A stretch of DNA of 64,000 nucleotides from JAADHI01 sp964451325 (GCA_964451325.1 CAYVHO010000008.1:1-64000); one strand, 5' to 3'. Shown: positions 1 to 9,012, counted from the stretch's first letter. Notes: generated from the letters alone by a model not told the origin. A program made the numbers and translations.

Positions 1-71
1 TGAACCTCTTTGGGTGAGATTGCCAGCCTGACTTTTTCAGCAAACCCTAATTAAGATTCATTGTTGTTTTC

Positions 72-100
72 TTGACATAAGATCGAAACAGCGATACCGT
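72..100 (+). promoter_or_regulatory. Candidate sigma-70 promoter for the porin operon
   Basis: TTGACA at 72-77 is followed by a 17-base spacer and TACCGT at 95-100. The -35 box is perfect and the -10 box is weak. It lies about 50 bases before the GTG start of the porin gene. The first 70 bases of the window hold no gene I can support. Confidence 0.4.
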
Positions 101-146
101 TGCGTCGTTTCTTCGAGTGGTTTTAGAGTGATTCAGAGGCGATGCC

Positions 147-1328
147 GTGACCGGGAGGATTGTCAAGATATTTTCTGTGTTTCGCTTTTTTCTGCTTGGT
201 ATTCTGCTGGTACCCCAGTCCCTTTGGGCCGAGGGCTCCAAACCCCTGACAAACGAAATACTGCTTGAACGCATTGAGCAGCTTGAACGTAAAGCGGAAC
301 AACAGGCACAACAGCAAATTATTTCTGAAATACGGACAAAGTACCCTTCCCTCAATATTATCGGTTTTGGAAGTACCTCATTCTCCACGACAGACGAGGC
401 CGGGAGGACTTCCGGTTTCAAGATGGGGCAGTTTGTTTTACACTTCAGTTCTGCTTTGTCGCCCCGGGTCAGTTTTTTTGGTGAGATCAGTCTGACTGCG
501 CGACAAGACGCAGGAGAGGGAGACCCTAAGGCTTCCGGATTCGATGTAGAACTTGAGCGGAATATTATTCGTTTTGATCAGGGCGATCATCTTAAAATCT
601 CTGTCGGACGTTTTCACAGCCCCATTAACTGGTGGAATAGCACCTTTCATCACGGGGTTTGGCTCCAGACGACGATTGATCGACCGTCGATGTTAGGGAC
701 ACTGGTCCCCATTCATTTTCTGGGGGTCATTGTCGGAGGGGCATTGGGAGAGAGCGATATGAACTTTTCCTATAATATAGGTGTAGGGAATGGGCGAGGC
801 AAGGTCCTTGCGCGAGCAGGGGATGCTGGAGATGTGAATAACAACAAAGCCTGGTTTGTGAATGTGCTTTCAAAGCCGGACCGCTTTTTTGGTTTGGATG
901 TGGGGGTTTCTGTTTATGGAGACCAGGTTACAACAACAAGTGGGGCTGTTTTTGATGAGATGATTTTTTCGGCTCACCTGATTTGGAGTAAAGAAAGCCC
1001 CGAAGTGATTTCTGAGTATGCCAATATTCGTCATGAAACAAAGGGGGGAGGGGCGCGCTTTGATCATCAGTCCGCCTATCTTCAAATTGCCTATCGTTTG
1101 CCTTGGTTCGAAGCGCGTTTTAAACCCTATACCCGCTATGAGTATAACGAACTGGATCGCTCAGAACCTTCTTTCACTCCCTCCATTTTATTTAAGAGAA
1201 GGGGCATCGCGGGATTGCGTTTTGATATATCCACTTATGCGGCACTCAAATTTGAATACCGCAATGAAAAAAGAGACAGTGGCCTAGAGAGTAATTCGGG
1301 CCTTGCGCAAGTCAGTTTCACTTTTTAG
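147..1328 (+). CDS. Outer-membrane beta-barrel porin-like protein
   Basis: A 393-residue protein with a GTG start. Residues 1-28 form a signal peptide ending in LWA, and residues about 35-57 are a short Glu/Gln-rich coiled coil, a common periplasmic element in porins. The rest alternates hydrophobic and polar residues with many aromatic belt residues and ends in SFTF, the terminal Phe expected for outer-membrane barrels. It is likely a passive channel, possibly of the phosphate-selective OprP/OprO type, but substrate specificity cannot be read. The next gene starts 3 bases after the stop and encodes a PstS-like periplasmic protein, so the two probably act on the same solute. Confidence 0.75.
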   Translation: MTGRIVKIFSVFRFFLLGILLVPQSLWAEGSKPLTNEILLERIEQLERKAEQQAQQQIISEIRTKYPSLNIIGFGSTSFSTTDEAGRTSGFKMGQFVLHFSSALSPRVSFFGEISLTARQDAGEGDPKASGFDVELERNIIRFDQGDHLKISVGRFHSPINWWNSTFHHGVWLQTTIDRPSMLGTLVPIHFLGVIVGGALGESDMNFSYNIGVGNGRGKVLARAGDAGDVNNNKAWFVNVLSKPDRFFGLDVGVSVYGDQVTTTSGAVFDEMIFSAHLIWSKESPEVISEYANIRHETKGGGARFDHQSAYLQIAYRLPWFEARFKPYTRYEYNELDRSEPSFTPSILFKRRGIAGLRFDISTYAALKFEYRNEKRDSGLESNSGLAQVSFTF

Positions 1329-1331
1329 AGG

Positions 1332-1841
1332 ATGGATAAGCCAATGATATGCTCTGGTTTATTGAACAAAATGTCCAGACTGTTTTTGATTCTGGTTTTT
1401 TCATCGGCCTTGTTTCTTCCGCTGAGGATGGCACAAGCGGCTGAGGACATTGCCTTGGTTGCCCATCCTGGAGTGCCAGTTGATAACTTAAGTTTTGTAC
1501 AGGCCCGTAAGATATTGTTAGGGAATCATCAATATTGGTCTCCTGACTTGCGTGTTACACTCTTGATCCGAGCCCCGGTTTCACCGGAGCGGGATATTAT
1601 TTTGAAAAAATTTTACCAGATGAGCGAACCGCAATTTCGGCAGCATTGGATTTCCAAAATTTTTCGGGCGGAAACGACTTCTGGTCCTAAAGTTGTTTTT
1701 TCCAGTGATATGGCTCTGGAGTTGCTTGTGCTTATTCCGGGTTCGATTACTTTTGTAAAGGCAGATCAAGTCCCTAAGGGCCTTAAAGTGATTCAGATTG
1801 ATGGCCGACTCCCTGGTGATCCCGGTTATTCCTTGCAATAG
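1332..1841 (+). CDS. PstS-like periplasmic substrate-binding protein
   Basis: A 169-residue protein with an N-terminal signal peptide (hydrophobic stretch about residues 17-34, cleavage near AQA). The mature part has the pattern of the short phosphate-binding-like PBP domain: an opening LVAHPGVPVDNLS, a K-I-LLG segment and a conserved central W. It is about half the length of a classical PstS, and no ABC transporter permease or ATPase gene is near. It starts 3 bases after the porin and is 58 bases before a membrane adenylate cyclase. A sensory or solute-capture role is more likely than canonical ABC transport. Internal ATGs at 1344 and 1371 are possible alternative starts. Confidence 0.65.
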   Translation: MDKPMICSGLLNKMSRLFLILVFSSALFLPLRMAQAAEDIALVAHPGVPVDNLSFVQARKILLGNHQYWSPDLRVTLLIRAPVSPERDIILKKFYQMSEPQFRQHWISKIFRAETTSGPKVVFSSDMALELLVLIPGSITFVKADQVPKGLKVIQIDGRLPGDPGYSLQ

Positions 1842-1899
1842 TGCGCTACGTTTTTTCTCCACAATACGACCCGACAGCATTTGATTTGCAGATTACGAC

Positions 1900-3486
1900 A
1901 TGAAGATACAGCGTCGTCTGGGTTTGTCCTTTTTACTCATCCTGCTTTTGTATGGTGCAAACCTTGGTCTTTATGCTTGGGGTAATCAAAAACGTAGTGT
2001 ATCTGTTGAAACCTTACAAAAGGCGCTCTCGCGTCAGGTGCTCTTTTCTTCTATCAAACAAAAGTTAAGTAACCTTCAAAAAGAGGTCACACTCTTGAGT
2101 CAAGTGATGGCTGCTTTGGCAACGGGAGGTTTGGGAGAAAATGAGGTGATGCATTTCAAGACTCAGACGGCCTCTATTACTGCTGAAATAGAGGCATTAG
2201 GCAAGCTTTCAGAGGTTGAGATGTCCAGAGAAATTAAATCTTTTGAACAGACCTATTTGGGTTTGAGTCAGTCCTGGCAAATTTTCTACGAAAATTTTGG
2301 GATCAATCATGCCAAGGCGATTGCGGAGCTTGCGGTTCGTGCGGATCCCGTCAGTACATACTTGATGGTGGATTTACTTCCCCGTCTTGATGAAGAAGAA
2401 CATCTCCGGGTTGAGGCTGCCGTATCAAGCTACTATGAGGTAGAAGCATGGGCGGAACAGATGACACGTGTGATTTTTTCGCTCACGATTCTGATCACAC
2501 TTGCGATTGCTTTTTTTACCTCACGCTATATCTCTCAGGGTTTGAGCAAACTAAAAGAGGGCGCGGCACGTATCGGCAGCGGCACATTGCAGCACCGTAT
2601 TAAAATTCAGAGTCAGGATGAGTTGGGTGATTTGGCGACTTCTTTCAATGAAATGGGGCAAAACCTACTTTCAACACAGATGGCATTAAGCAAGGCACAT
2701 GAGGCCCTTGAAAAACGCCATCAAGAAGCCAAAAAACAGCGCCAGAATGCCGAATCCTTGTTGCTGAATATACTACCGCAGGAGATTGCACACGAACTTG
2801 AGACAAAAGACCGTGTCGCCCCAAAATATTTTGAGGATGTGAGTATTTTATTTACCGATTTTGTGGGATTTACGGCCTCGACAGAGAAGCTTGCGGTGGA
2901 CGAGTTGGTCCTAGCCCTACATGATTATTTTACGGCCTTTGATCACATCTCAGAACGCTATGGTCTCGAAAAACTTAAGACGATTGGAGACAGCTATATG
3001 TGTGTGGCGGGTTTGCCTGAGCGAAAACCCTCACATCCTGTGGATGCCATCCTGGCTGCTTTTGAAATGATTGAGGCGGTAAAAAAGCGACAAGTCTCAG
3101 AAAACCCAGCGCAGTGGTCGGTTCGTATTGGAATCCACACGGGCGCAGTGATCGCCGGGGTGGTGGGGATTCAAAAATTTTCATTTGATATTTGGGGCGA
3201 TTCCGTGAATTATGCCAAACGCATGGAGTCACGTGGGGTTTCTGATCAAATCAATATTTCAGATCGGACTTATGCCAGAGTGAAGGACTTTTTTGCCTGT
3301 ACACATCACAGGCAGGTGAGTGAAAATAAAGAGAAGACCTTTGAAATGTACCTGGTTGATGATCTCTTGCCCGGGCTGAAGGATGCACAGACTCAAGGCC
3401 CTTCCTTCGCATTCTCGGAGCGGTATCAGCTTTATTTTCAACGCCCTTTTTCAAAGGACTGGCAACAGCCGATGAAGGTTCCTTAA
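1900..3486 (+). CDS. Membrane-bound class III adenylate cyclase with HAMP domain
   Basis: A 528-residue protein. A transmembrane helix (about 8-28), a periplasmic helical sensor region and a second helix (about 188-206) lead into a HAMP domain (about 207-262), a short coiled coil, and a class III nucleotide cyclase domain from about residue 313. Metal-binding aspartates lie in FTDFVGFT and IGDSY. The base-reading residues look like Lys (EKLKTIGD) and Asp (FDIWGD), the pair typical of adenylate rather than guanylate cyclases. NYAKRMES holds the transition-state Asn and Arg. It probably converts ATP to cAMP in response to a periplasmic signal, plausibly through the PstS-like protein encoded just upstream. 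Confidence 0.88.
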   Translation: MKIQRRLGLSFLLILLLYGANLGLYAWGNQKRSVSVETLQKALSRQVLFSSIKQKLSNLQKEVTLLSQVMAALATGGLGENEVMHFKTQTASITAEIEALGKLSEVEMSREIKSFEQTYLGLSQSWQIFYENFGINHAKAIAELAVRADPVSTYLMVDLLPRLDEEEHLRVEAAVSSYYEVEAWAEQMTRVIFSLTILITLAIAFFTSRYISQGLSKLKEGAARIGSGTLQHRIKIQSQDELGDLATSFNEMGQNLLSTQMALSKAHEALEKRHQEAKKQRQNAESLLLNILPQEIAHELETKDRVAPKYFEDVSILFTDFVGFTASTEKLAVDELVLALHDYFTAFDHISERYGLEKLKTIGDSYMCVAGLPERKPSHPVDAILAAFEMIEAVKKRQVSENPAQWSVRIGIHTGAVIAGVVGIQKFSFDIWGDSVNYAKRMESRGVSDQINISDRTYARVKDFFACTHHRQVSENKEKTFEMYLVDDLLPGLKDAQTQGPSFAFSERYQLYFQRPFSKDWQQPMKVP

Positions 3487-3636
3487 ATGCCTTTTGGGTC
3501 TTGAAATGCATCCATTCCTTTTATTCACCTTGATTCTGTATTATGATGGTTTCTGTTTCGTCTTGTCCCTTGGATTATTTCAAGGTGCAAATTGATGAGG
3601 TCTTCCTCCAACCTATTGGAGAAGGTTTTTTAAACG

Positions 3637-3996
3637 ATGAAAGGGTTTGTGGCGTATATGAATGTGAAAAAATATAAGATGTTGTCACTGTGTTTTGGGG
3701 TATTTTTGTTGCTGTTCTCGGGGTGTTCGAGCAAGGAAAACCCTTTTCCTGATCATGAAGGGGGAAAGATCTTTCTGGGTCTGAAAGATGTCAATATCAG
3801 CTGCTCGGAATGTCATGGTGATTTAGGCGGAGGTGGAATGAGTGGGCCTTCTTTGGTGAAGTCTGTAAAAAACCTGACACCGGAGCAATTTGTCGCAGTG
3901 GTCATCAGCGGTCGTGGTAACATGCCTGCCTTTAACAAAAAACTGCAAGAAGAAGAGATTCTTCAGATTACAGAATGGTTGAAGATGTTACCTTAA
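3637..3996 (+). CDS. Monohaem cytochrome c lipoprotein
   Basis: A 119-residue protein with a hydrophobic signal ending in the lipobox LFSGC, so it is probably lipid-anchored on the periplasmic side. The haem-binding motif CSECH sits at about residues 56-60, and a likely axial Met lies in NMPAF near residue 96. This is the usual layout of a small class I cytochrome c, an electron carrier. GGAGAAGG about 10 bases upstream supports the ATG at 3637. An intrinsic terminator follows directly. No oxidase or reductase is adjacent, so its partner is unknown. Confidence 0.85.
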   Translation: MKGFVAYMNVKKYKMLSLCFGVFLLLFSGCSSKENPFPDHEGGKIFLGLKDVNISCSECHGDLGGGGMSGPSLVKSVKNLTPEQFVAVVISGRGNMPAFNKKLQEEEILQITEWLKMLP

Positions 3997-4034
3997 AGGT
4001 TCAGATCGAAATTTTGCCTGAGTCGGCATCAATT

Positions 4035-4071
4035 GGGCCGAGGAAGTACTCGACTTCCTCGGCCCTTTTTT
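4035..4071 (+). terminator. Intrinsic terminator after the cytochrome gene
   Basis: A perfect 13-base inverted repeat (GGGCCGAGGAAGT and its complement) around a 5-base loop is followed by six T. It ends the plus-strand unit and lies just past the end of the convergent minus-strand gene at 4107. Confidence 0.92.
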
Positions 4072-4106
4072 CTGGGTTGCTGGGTGAGTTGAGCATATCT
4101 TTTGAT

Positions 4107-4676
4107 TTAATCAATGTAGCTAATGACCCCTTTGTCTTCACCTGTGAGAGAACGAAAGAGGATGTGAAATTCCTCATCCGATAAGGCTGGATTACGTAGT
4201 TTGTCGAGGTCTTCCGGTGTAATCGGAACTTGTGCCTGAATGTCGAATGAAGAATTTCCAAATGCGGCGTAATGGGCATAGAAACGAAATTCGGGGACCA
4301 GGTGAGTGATGCCATTGTTGTAGTGAATGGCGAGTTCGATCATCATCCGGCCGACGTCTGCGGGAATACGCTTTCCGAGCACGATATTCTTGGGAGGGTT
4401 CCCCGCTCGAAAATACTGAATCATGACACGTTCGATTTTTTCTTGTTTGAGTAGTTTTTTAATGAAAGGACCATCCTTTTTCTTTTCTTTCATTAAAAAC
4501 ATCTCCACTTTGATTTCTTCCCGTGGCATGGGAATCATGGGCCCTTCGTGTTTTTTAAAATGACGTTCGCCTTTTTCCTCCGGGGTTTCGGCAAGCCCCA
4601 AACTTGGCGAGAGGGTGGAAGAGATCAGCAGGGCTAAGCCTGCGATGATTGTTAAGATGTGGGTTCTTTTTTTCAC
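4107..4676 (-). CDS. Exported protein of unknown function
   Basis: A 189-residue protein. I place the start at the GTG at 4676 because CTAAGGAGA precedes it and the signal peptide then begins properly (KKR, a hydrophobic core, cleavage after LGLA). The longest frame would start 32 codons earlier at 4772 without a ribosome site. The mature part is Lys/Glu-rich at first (residues about 30-75), then more mixed, with no motif I recognise. It is probably periplasmic. Convergent with the cytochrome gene and divergent from the gene at 4730. Confidence 0.7.
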   Translation of the reverse strand: MKKRTHILTIIAGLALLISSTLSPSLGLAETPEEKGERHFKKHEGPMIPMPREEIKVEMFLMKEKKKDGPFIKKLLKQEKIERVMIQYFRAGNPPKNIVLGKRIPADVGRMMIELAIHYNNGITHLVPEFRFYAHYAAFGNSSFDIQAQVPITPEDLDKLRNPALSDEEFHILFRSLTGEDKGVISYID

Positions 4677-4729
4677 CGGGTTCTCCTTAGAATTGTGCTC
4701 TAAAATAAAATGCTGTATGGTCACGTAAA

Positions 4730-5266
4730 ATGTTGAGATATTTACGCTCAAAGTACTTGTCTCGGCCCTCAAAGTTTGTCTTTTCGCGGAAGGCGTGGGT
4801 TAAAATCGAAGCGGATTATAACAAAAATCCGAATTTTTTTAAAGAAGCGTCATGGCTCCTTCCCTTGTGTGGTCTGCTGATGGTCTATCTGCTTTTTTTC
4901 AAGGCCTCCAGTCTTTCTGCAAAGCCCCTGTCGCGCGAGCTGCCTATTCTGCTTTCAATTGAGGCCTTATTGAGCGATGAAAGCCAATACAATGGTCATC
5001 GAGTTGTGGTTTCAGGTCAGATTGAATCTCTGTGTTTTCAGCAGGGCAAGATGGGAAGTCCTTACCTCAGAATTGTCTTATCTGAACGTTTATCCGATGA
5101 AAATATCGTCCCACAAACACTTGAGGTGATTACGCTGGATTTTCCAAAAGCCCGCGCGGGGGACCAAGTGCTTGTCCAGGGGAGTTATCATATTTCATTT
5201 CAAAAACTCGGACAGCGTTTCGAACGTTTTATCGATGCGGATCTCATTGTTTTGGATGAATTTTAG
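4730..5266 (+). CDS. Membrane-anchored protein with OB-fold-like domain
   Basis: A 178-residue protein. One transmembrane helix at about residues 43-63 is followed by a 110-residue beta-rich region with the pattern YNGHRVVVSGQIES ... GDQVLVQGSYH, as in small OB-fold domains that open with a hydrophobic-Gly strand pair. The function is unknown. No clear ribosome site marks the start, and the first 40 residues are basic. The true start may differ, but the reading frame is well supported by composition and by the divergent neighbour. Confidence 0.6.
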   Translation: MLRYLRSKYLSRPSKFVFSRKAWVKIEADYNKNPNFFKEASWLLPLCGLLMVYLLFFKASSLSAKPLSRELPILLSIEALLSDESQYNGHRVVVSGQIESLCFQQGKMGSPYLRIVLSERLSDENIVPQTLEVITLDFPKARAGDQVLVQGSYHISFQKLGQRFERFIDADLIVLDEF

Positions 5267-5316
5267 GGTTGCAGGTCTTGGGTCAAAGTGGCCTTTTTTG
5301 CAAGACCGGCTCTAAA

Positions 5317-5345
5317 TTGACACCTTCTAAACCCCTTTGTTATCC
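5317..5345 (+). promoter_or_regulatory. Sigma-70-type promoter
   Basis: TTGACA at 5317-5322, a 17-base spacer and TTATCC at 5340-5345. It lies about 60 bases before the ATG at 5409 and probably drives the small membrane protein and the metal exporter. Confidence 0.6.
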
Positions 5346-5408
5346 TAAAGGACACGAGGCCACCGGGTTAATTGAGAACGCCCCCCCAGTAAAGAAAGGT
5401 AAAACATA

Positions 5409-5615
5409 ATGAATAAATCAAAAAAGAGGGTGCGGGCCAAAGGGCTGAGCGATCTTTTGATCGGTCAGTTTTTGCTTGCGGTCTTGCTGTATTTTTCCGT
5501 GGCCTTTTATGAGTCTTCTCGGAATATGACCCTTGTTGTGACTTTAATGCTCTTGCTCGGGGTGCTTTATTTTTCATGGAAAGGGATGCGGGTGCTTTGG
5601 CTTAAAAAAGGTTAA
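5409..5615 (+). CDS. Small two-helix membrane protein
   Basis: A 68-residue protein with a Lys/Arg-rich cytoplasmic N-terminus (KSKKRVRAKG) and two predicted transmembrane helices (about 17-33 and 39-58). AAAGGT before the ATG serves as a ribosome site. It ends 2 bases before the metal exporter gene, so it is co-expressed and perhaps functionally tied to it. No family recognised. Confidence 0.6.
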   Translation: MNKSKKRVRAKGLSDLLIGQFLLAVLLYFSVAFYESSRNMTLVVTLMLLLGVLYFSWKGMRVLWLKKG

Positions 5616-5617
5616 AC

Positions 5618-6589
5618 ATGGGGCATGTGCACCCGGTAAAAGCAGACACGCTCCATCTCCACGCGCCCAGTTGTGCGCTTGATCTTTGCCACCCCGGCGA
5701 GATTGTTTCCCCCGCTCGTTTAAGCACTGACCGCAGCAAATTTTATTGGGCCATGGGCCTGACGGGTGTTGTCATGCTGCTTGAAATTGCAGGAGGCCTG
5801 CTCACAAACAGCCTTGCCCTGCTCTCGGATGCAGGGCATATGTTGACCCACCTTTTGGCCCTGGGTATTAGTTTTCTGGCCATGACTTTTTCAAACAAAC
5901 CGGCCACATTAGAAAAATCCTTCGGTTTTCATCGCCTTGAAATTCTGGCGGCTTTATTAAATGGTTTTGTTCTTTTTTTAGTGACGCTTTGGATTCTTTA
6001 CGAAGCCTATGGGCGTTTCTTGGCCCCGGAAGCGGTTGCGACGACAGAGATGATGATCATTGCCGTGATCGGACTGATTACAAATGTCGTGACGGCACTT
6101 TTTCTAACACAAACCGAGCGAAAAGACATCAATACAAAATCAGCCATTTTACACCTTGCGGGAGATACCTTAGCGTCTGTTGGAGTTGTCATTGGGGCTG
6201 TCGTGATTATGTTCACTGGCTGGTTGTGGGTGGATCCGCTCTTGGGTGTGCTGATTTCGGTGTTGATTTTGTATTGGGCGGCTCACTTGGTTTGGGAGGC
6301 GATTGACATCTTATTGGAAGCAGTTCCAAAAGAGATTGACCCCACTCAGGTGATGGATGCTGTGAAGGTTTTTGATGAAGTCGAGGACATGCACGACGTG
6401 CATGTCTGGACCCTGACCTCTGGCATGTATGCCTTGTCGGCCCACGTTGTTACCCTGGACATGCCTTTAAAAGAAACCGCACCCTTATTGCGTAAAATCA
6501 ATTTCCTGCTTTGTCAGCGCTTTAAAATCGGCCATGCCGCCATACAGTTTGAAACGGAAGACACTGGCAATGATTTTGTAAAAAAGTAA
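5618..6589 (+). CDS. Cation diffusion facilitator (CzcD/ZitB-type) metal exporter
   Basis: A 323-residue inner-membrane antiporter of the CDF family that would export Zn2+ or a related divalent ion. The N-terminus (residues 1-27) is His/Cys-bearing. Six transmembrane helices follow, then a cytoplasmic metal-binding domain including HDVHVWTLTSGMYALSAHV. The helix-5 metal site has the normal HxxxD (LHLAGD). In helix 2 the usual HxxxD reads GHMLTH: the expected Asp is His (codon CAC). That gives an HxxxH half-site and may alter metal selectivity. It follows the small membrane protein gene with 2 bases between. Confidence 0.9.
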   Translation: MGHVHPVKADTLHLHAPSCALDLCHPGEIVSPARLSTDRSKFYWAMGLTGVVMLLEIAGGLLTNSLALLSDAGHMLTHLLALGISFLAMTFSNKPATLEKSFGFHRLEILAALLNGFVLFLVTLWILYEAYGRFLAPEAVATTEMMIIAVIGLITNVVTALFLTQTERKDINTKSAILHLAGDTLASVGVVIGAVVIMFTGWLWVDPLLGVLISVLILYWAAHLVWEAIDILLEAVPKEIDPTQVMDAVKVFDEVEDMHDVHVWTLTSGMYALSAHVVTLDMPLKETAPLLRKINFLLCQRFKIGHAAIQFETEDTGNDFVKK

Positions 6590-6621
6590 CATATTTCTTC
6601 CTTCCCACCCTGGAAAATAGA

Positions 6622-7932
6622 ATGACAGGCCTACAATATAGAACCCCGAAGCCAGAGGAGGAATCAGCGCTTCAGGCCATTGGCGAATTTGATCAGCCGC
6701 AGTATCGTCTTGCCATAGCGCAGTTTGAAGCGGTGGCCCAGCATCTTGCGCTTGATTCCGGTTTTTCTCAGCGATTTAGAATGCCGCAACGTTCACTGGT
6801 CGTGAATATGCCCGTGCGCTGTGACGACGGACAAATCAAGATCTTTCGGGGTTATCGTGTTCAACATGACCCGGCTTTGGGCCCCTTTAAAGGCGGACTA
6901 CGTTACCAACCCGGTGTGACTTTGGGACAAGTAACGGCGCTGGCCATCTGGGTGACCTGGAAATGTGCGCTCATTGGTTTGCCCTTTGGTGGTGCAAAAG
7001 GAGGCGTGCGTTGTGATCCCAAAAAACTTTCACGCCAGGAATTACAAAATCTAACCCGTCGATACACCGCTGAAATTTTCCCGATTATTGGCCCCGAAAA
7101 AGATATTCTTGCCCCGGATGTAGGGACAAACGCACAAACCATGGCCTGGGTGATGGATTCTTATAGTCAGCAGGTGGGTTATTCTGTTCCGGGGATTGTG
7201 ACTGGAAAACCTGAAAGTATTGGTGGAACGATGGGACGCGGGGAGTCGGCCGCTCTGGGACTTGTTTATGCGATTCTGTCTGCCCTGCGTCATCTCAAGA
7301 TGCCCGTCTCTGGTAGCCAAGTGATTGTTTCCGGTTATGGTAGCGTGGGACGGCGTCTTGCAAAATATTTGTTTGATCGTGGGATGCAAATTGTGGGTGT
7401 GGCGGATTCAAGCGGTGGGGTGTATTGTTCAGAAGGGATTGACCTGAATGCCTTGAATCTTCACAAGGCAGATCGAAATACGGTCTTGGGTTTTCCCGGA
7501 GCCGAAAGCATGCCCTCTCACGCTTTATTGGAGTGTCCCTGTACGATTTTAATTCCGGTTGCTTTGTCACGTGCGATTGATGCTCAGAATGCACCTGCGC
7601 TACAATGCCGTATTCTTGCTGAAGCTGCGAACGGGGCAACGGATTTGAAGGCAGATCCTATTTTACAGGCGCGGGATATTTTTGTAATTCCCGACTTATT
7701 GGGCAATGCAGGAGAGGTGATTGTTTCTTATTTTGAATGGGTTCAGGGGATTCAGAACTTTCTTTGGTCGAAAAAAGAGATTGAGGCGCGTTTGTGTGAT
7801 ATGATCACGACCGCGTTTAAGCAAATATTGACAAAATCGATTTCAAGCGGTCTTGATATGCGTATGGCGGCCTTGATTATTGGAATCGAGAGACTATCAA
7901 AGGCCCATCAGGCGCGTTCACTTTTTCCTTGA
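6622..7932 (+). CDS. gdhA: Glutamate dehydrogenase (Glu/Leu/Phe/Val family)
   Basis: A 436-residue protein that would interconvert glutamate and 2-oxoglutarate plus ammonia. Substrate-binding segments GPFKGGLRY (about 90-98) and PFGGAKGGV with the catalytic Lys are intact, as is APDVGTN. The NAD(P)-binding Rossmann segment is VIVSGYGSVGRRLAKYL, and EAANG precedes the C-terminal part. Length fits hexameric bacterial GDH of the RocG/GudB type. It starts 32 bases after the CDF gene and is followed after 24 bases by a second family member. Cofactor preference was not determined. Confidence 0.88.
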   Translation: MTGLQYRTPKPEEESALQAIGEFDQPQYRLAIAQFEAVAQHLALDSGFSQRFRMPQRSLVVNMPVRCDDGQIKIFRGYRVQHDPALGPFKGGLRYQPGVTLGQVTALAIWVTWKCALIGLPFGGAKGGVRCDPKKLSRQELQNLTRRYTAEIFPIIGPEKDILAPDVGTNAQTMAWVMDSYSQQVGYSVPGIVTGKPESIGGTMGRGESAALGLVYAILSALRHLKMPVSGSQVIVSGYGSVGRRLAKYLFDRGMQIVGVADSSGGVYCSEGIDLNALNLHKADRNTVLGFPGAESMPSHALLECPCTILIPVALSRAIDAQNAPALQCRILAEAANGATDLKADPILQARDIFVIPDLLGNAGEVIVSYFEWVQGIQNFLWSKKEIEARLCDMITTAFKQILTKSISSGLDMRMAALIIGIERLSKAHQARSLFP

Positions 7933-7956
7933 GGGCCTAGAGCGCCTGGCAGCATC

Positions 7957-9012
7957 ATGACGAATATCTTTGAGCAAATCCAAATGGAGGGACACGAGCA
8001 GGTTTTGATTTGCTCTGATCCGATCTCCGGTCTTCGCGCATTGATTGCCATTCACAATACGACTTTAGGGCCTGCCCTGGGGGGCTGTCGGATGTGGCCC
8101 TACGATTCTTTCGAGGATGCTTTGTCCGATGTTTTGCGTCTTTCAAGGGCAATGAGCTACAAAGCCGCCGTGAGTGATCTGCCCTTGGGGGGCGGAAAGA
8201 GCGTGATTTGGGGCGATGCGGATAAAGACAAGACCCCGGCCTTACTTGAAGCTTTTGCAAAACATGTTGAAACATTGGGAGGACGTTATATCGTGGCCGA
8301 AGATGTGGGCATTACGGTCGACGATATTGAGGCCGTGCGCCGGATTACCCCACATGTTGCAGGACATGCCTTGGCACATGGCGGCAGTGGTGATCCTTCT
8401 CCTGCGACGGCTTACGGTGTTTTTTCGGGGATGCGTGCCTGTTTAGAAGCGGTTTACGGGGATGCGTCGTTTAAAGGAAAACGGGTGGCGATTCAAGGCT
8501 TGGGCAAGGTCGGAAGTGCTTTGGCTAAATTGCTGCATGAGGCAGGTGCGACGCTGTATGTTTCGGATATGGACCCGGAACGTGTGGCCCATGCGATCCG
8601 TGATTACGGTGCAGATCCCATCCATGGTCACGAAGTTTACCGGGTGGACTGTGATGTTTTTGCACCCTGTGCTTTAGGGGGCATCATCAACGAGCGCAGT
8701 ATCGAAAGCCTTTCCTGCAAAATTATTGCGGGTGCGGCAAATAATCAGCTTAAAACACTGGATATTGCCGACGAATTGAAAAATCGCAATATCCTGTATG
8801 CCCCGGACTATGTTCTAAACGCGGGCGGTTTGATCAATATTGCCGAAGAATTAAAGGGCTATGTTCAGGAACAGGCCTATGAAAAAATCAGTAAGATTTA
8901 TGATCGCATGAAAGGGGTCATTGCCTTGGCACAAAAAGAATCCATCTCAACGGCTACGGCGGCAGAGCGTCTTGCCGAAGCGCGACTACATGCAAAGTCA
9001 ACAGATGTTTGA
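7957..9012 (+). CDS. Leucine-dehydrogenase-like amino acid dehydrogenase
   Basis: A 351-residue member of the same superfamily as the preceding gene, but of the shorter Leu/Phe/Val type. Diagnostic segments are GPALGGCRMWPY, LRLSRAMSYKAA, LPLGGGKSVIWGD with the catalytic Lys, and AEDVGIT. The Rossmann motif is VAIQGLGKVGSALAK. It probably deaminates branched-chain or aromatic amino acids with NAD+. The tandem arrangement with a glutamate dehydrogenase and, downstream, agmatinase and an aminotransferase points to amino-acid catabolism and nitrogen transfer. Its 3' end overlaps the next small gene. Confidence 0.88.
   Translation: MTNIFEQIQMEGHEQVLICSDPISGLRALIAIHNTTLGPALGGCRMWPYDSFEDALSDVLRLSRAMSYKAAVSDLPLGGGKSVIWGDADKDKTPALLEAFAKHVETLGGRYIVAEDVGITVDDIEAVRRITPHVAGHALAHGGSGDPSPATAYGVFSGMRACLEAVYGDASFKGKRVAIQGLGKVGSALAKLLHEAGATLYVSDMDPERVAHAIRDYGADPIHGHEVYRVDCDVFAPCALGGIINERSIESLSCKIIAGAANNQLKTLDIADELKNRNILYAPDYVLNAGGLINIAEELKGYVQEQAYEKISKIYDRMKGVIALAQKESISTATAAERLAEARLHAKSTDV

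Noticed and set aside
1332..1841. Phosphate ABC transporter locus
   Set aside because: The PstS-like protein is short and no pstC, pstA, pstB or phoU gene is nearby.
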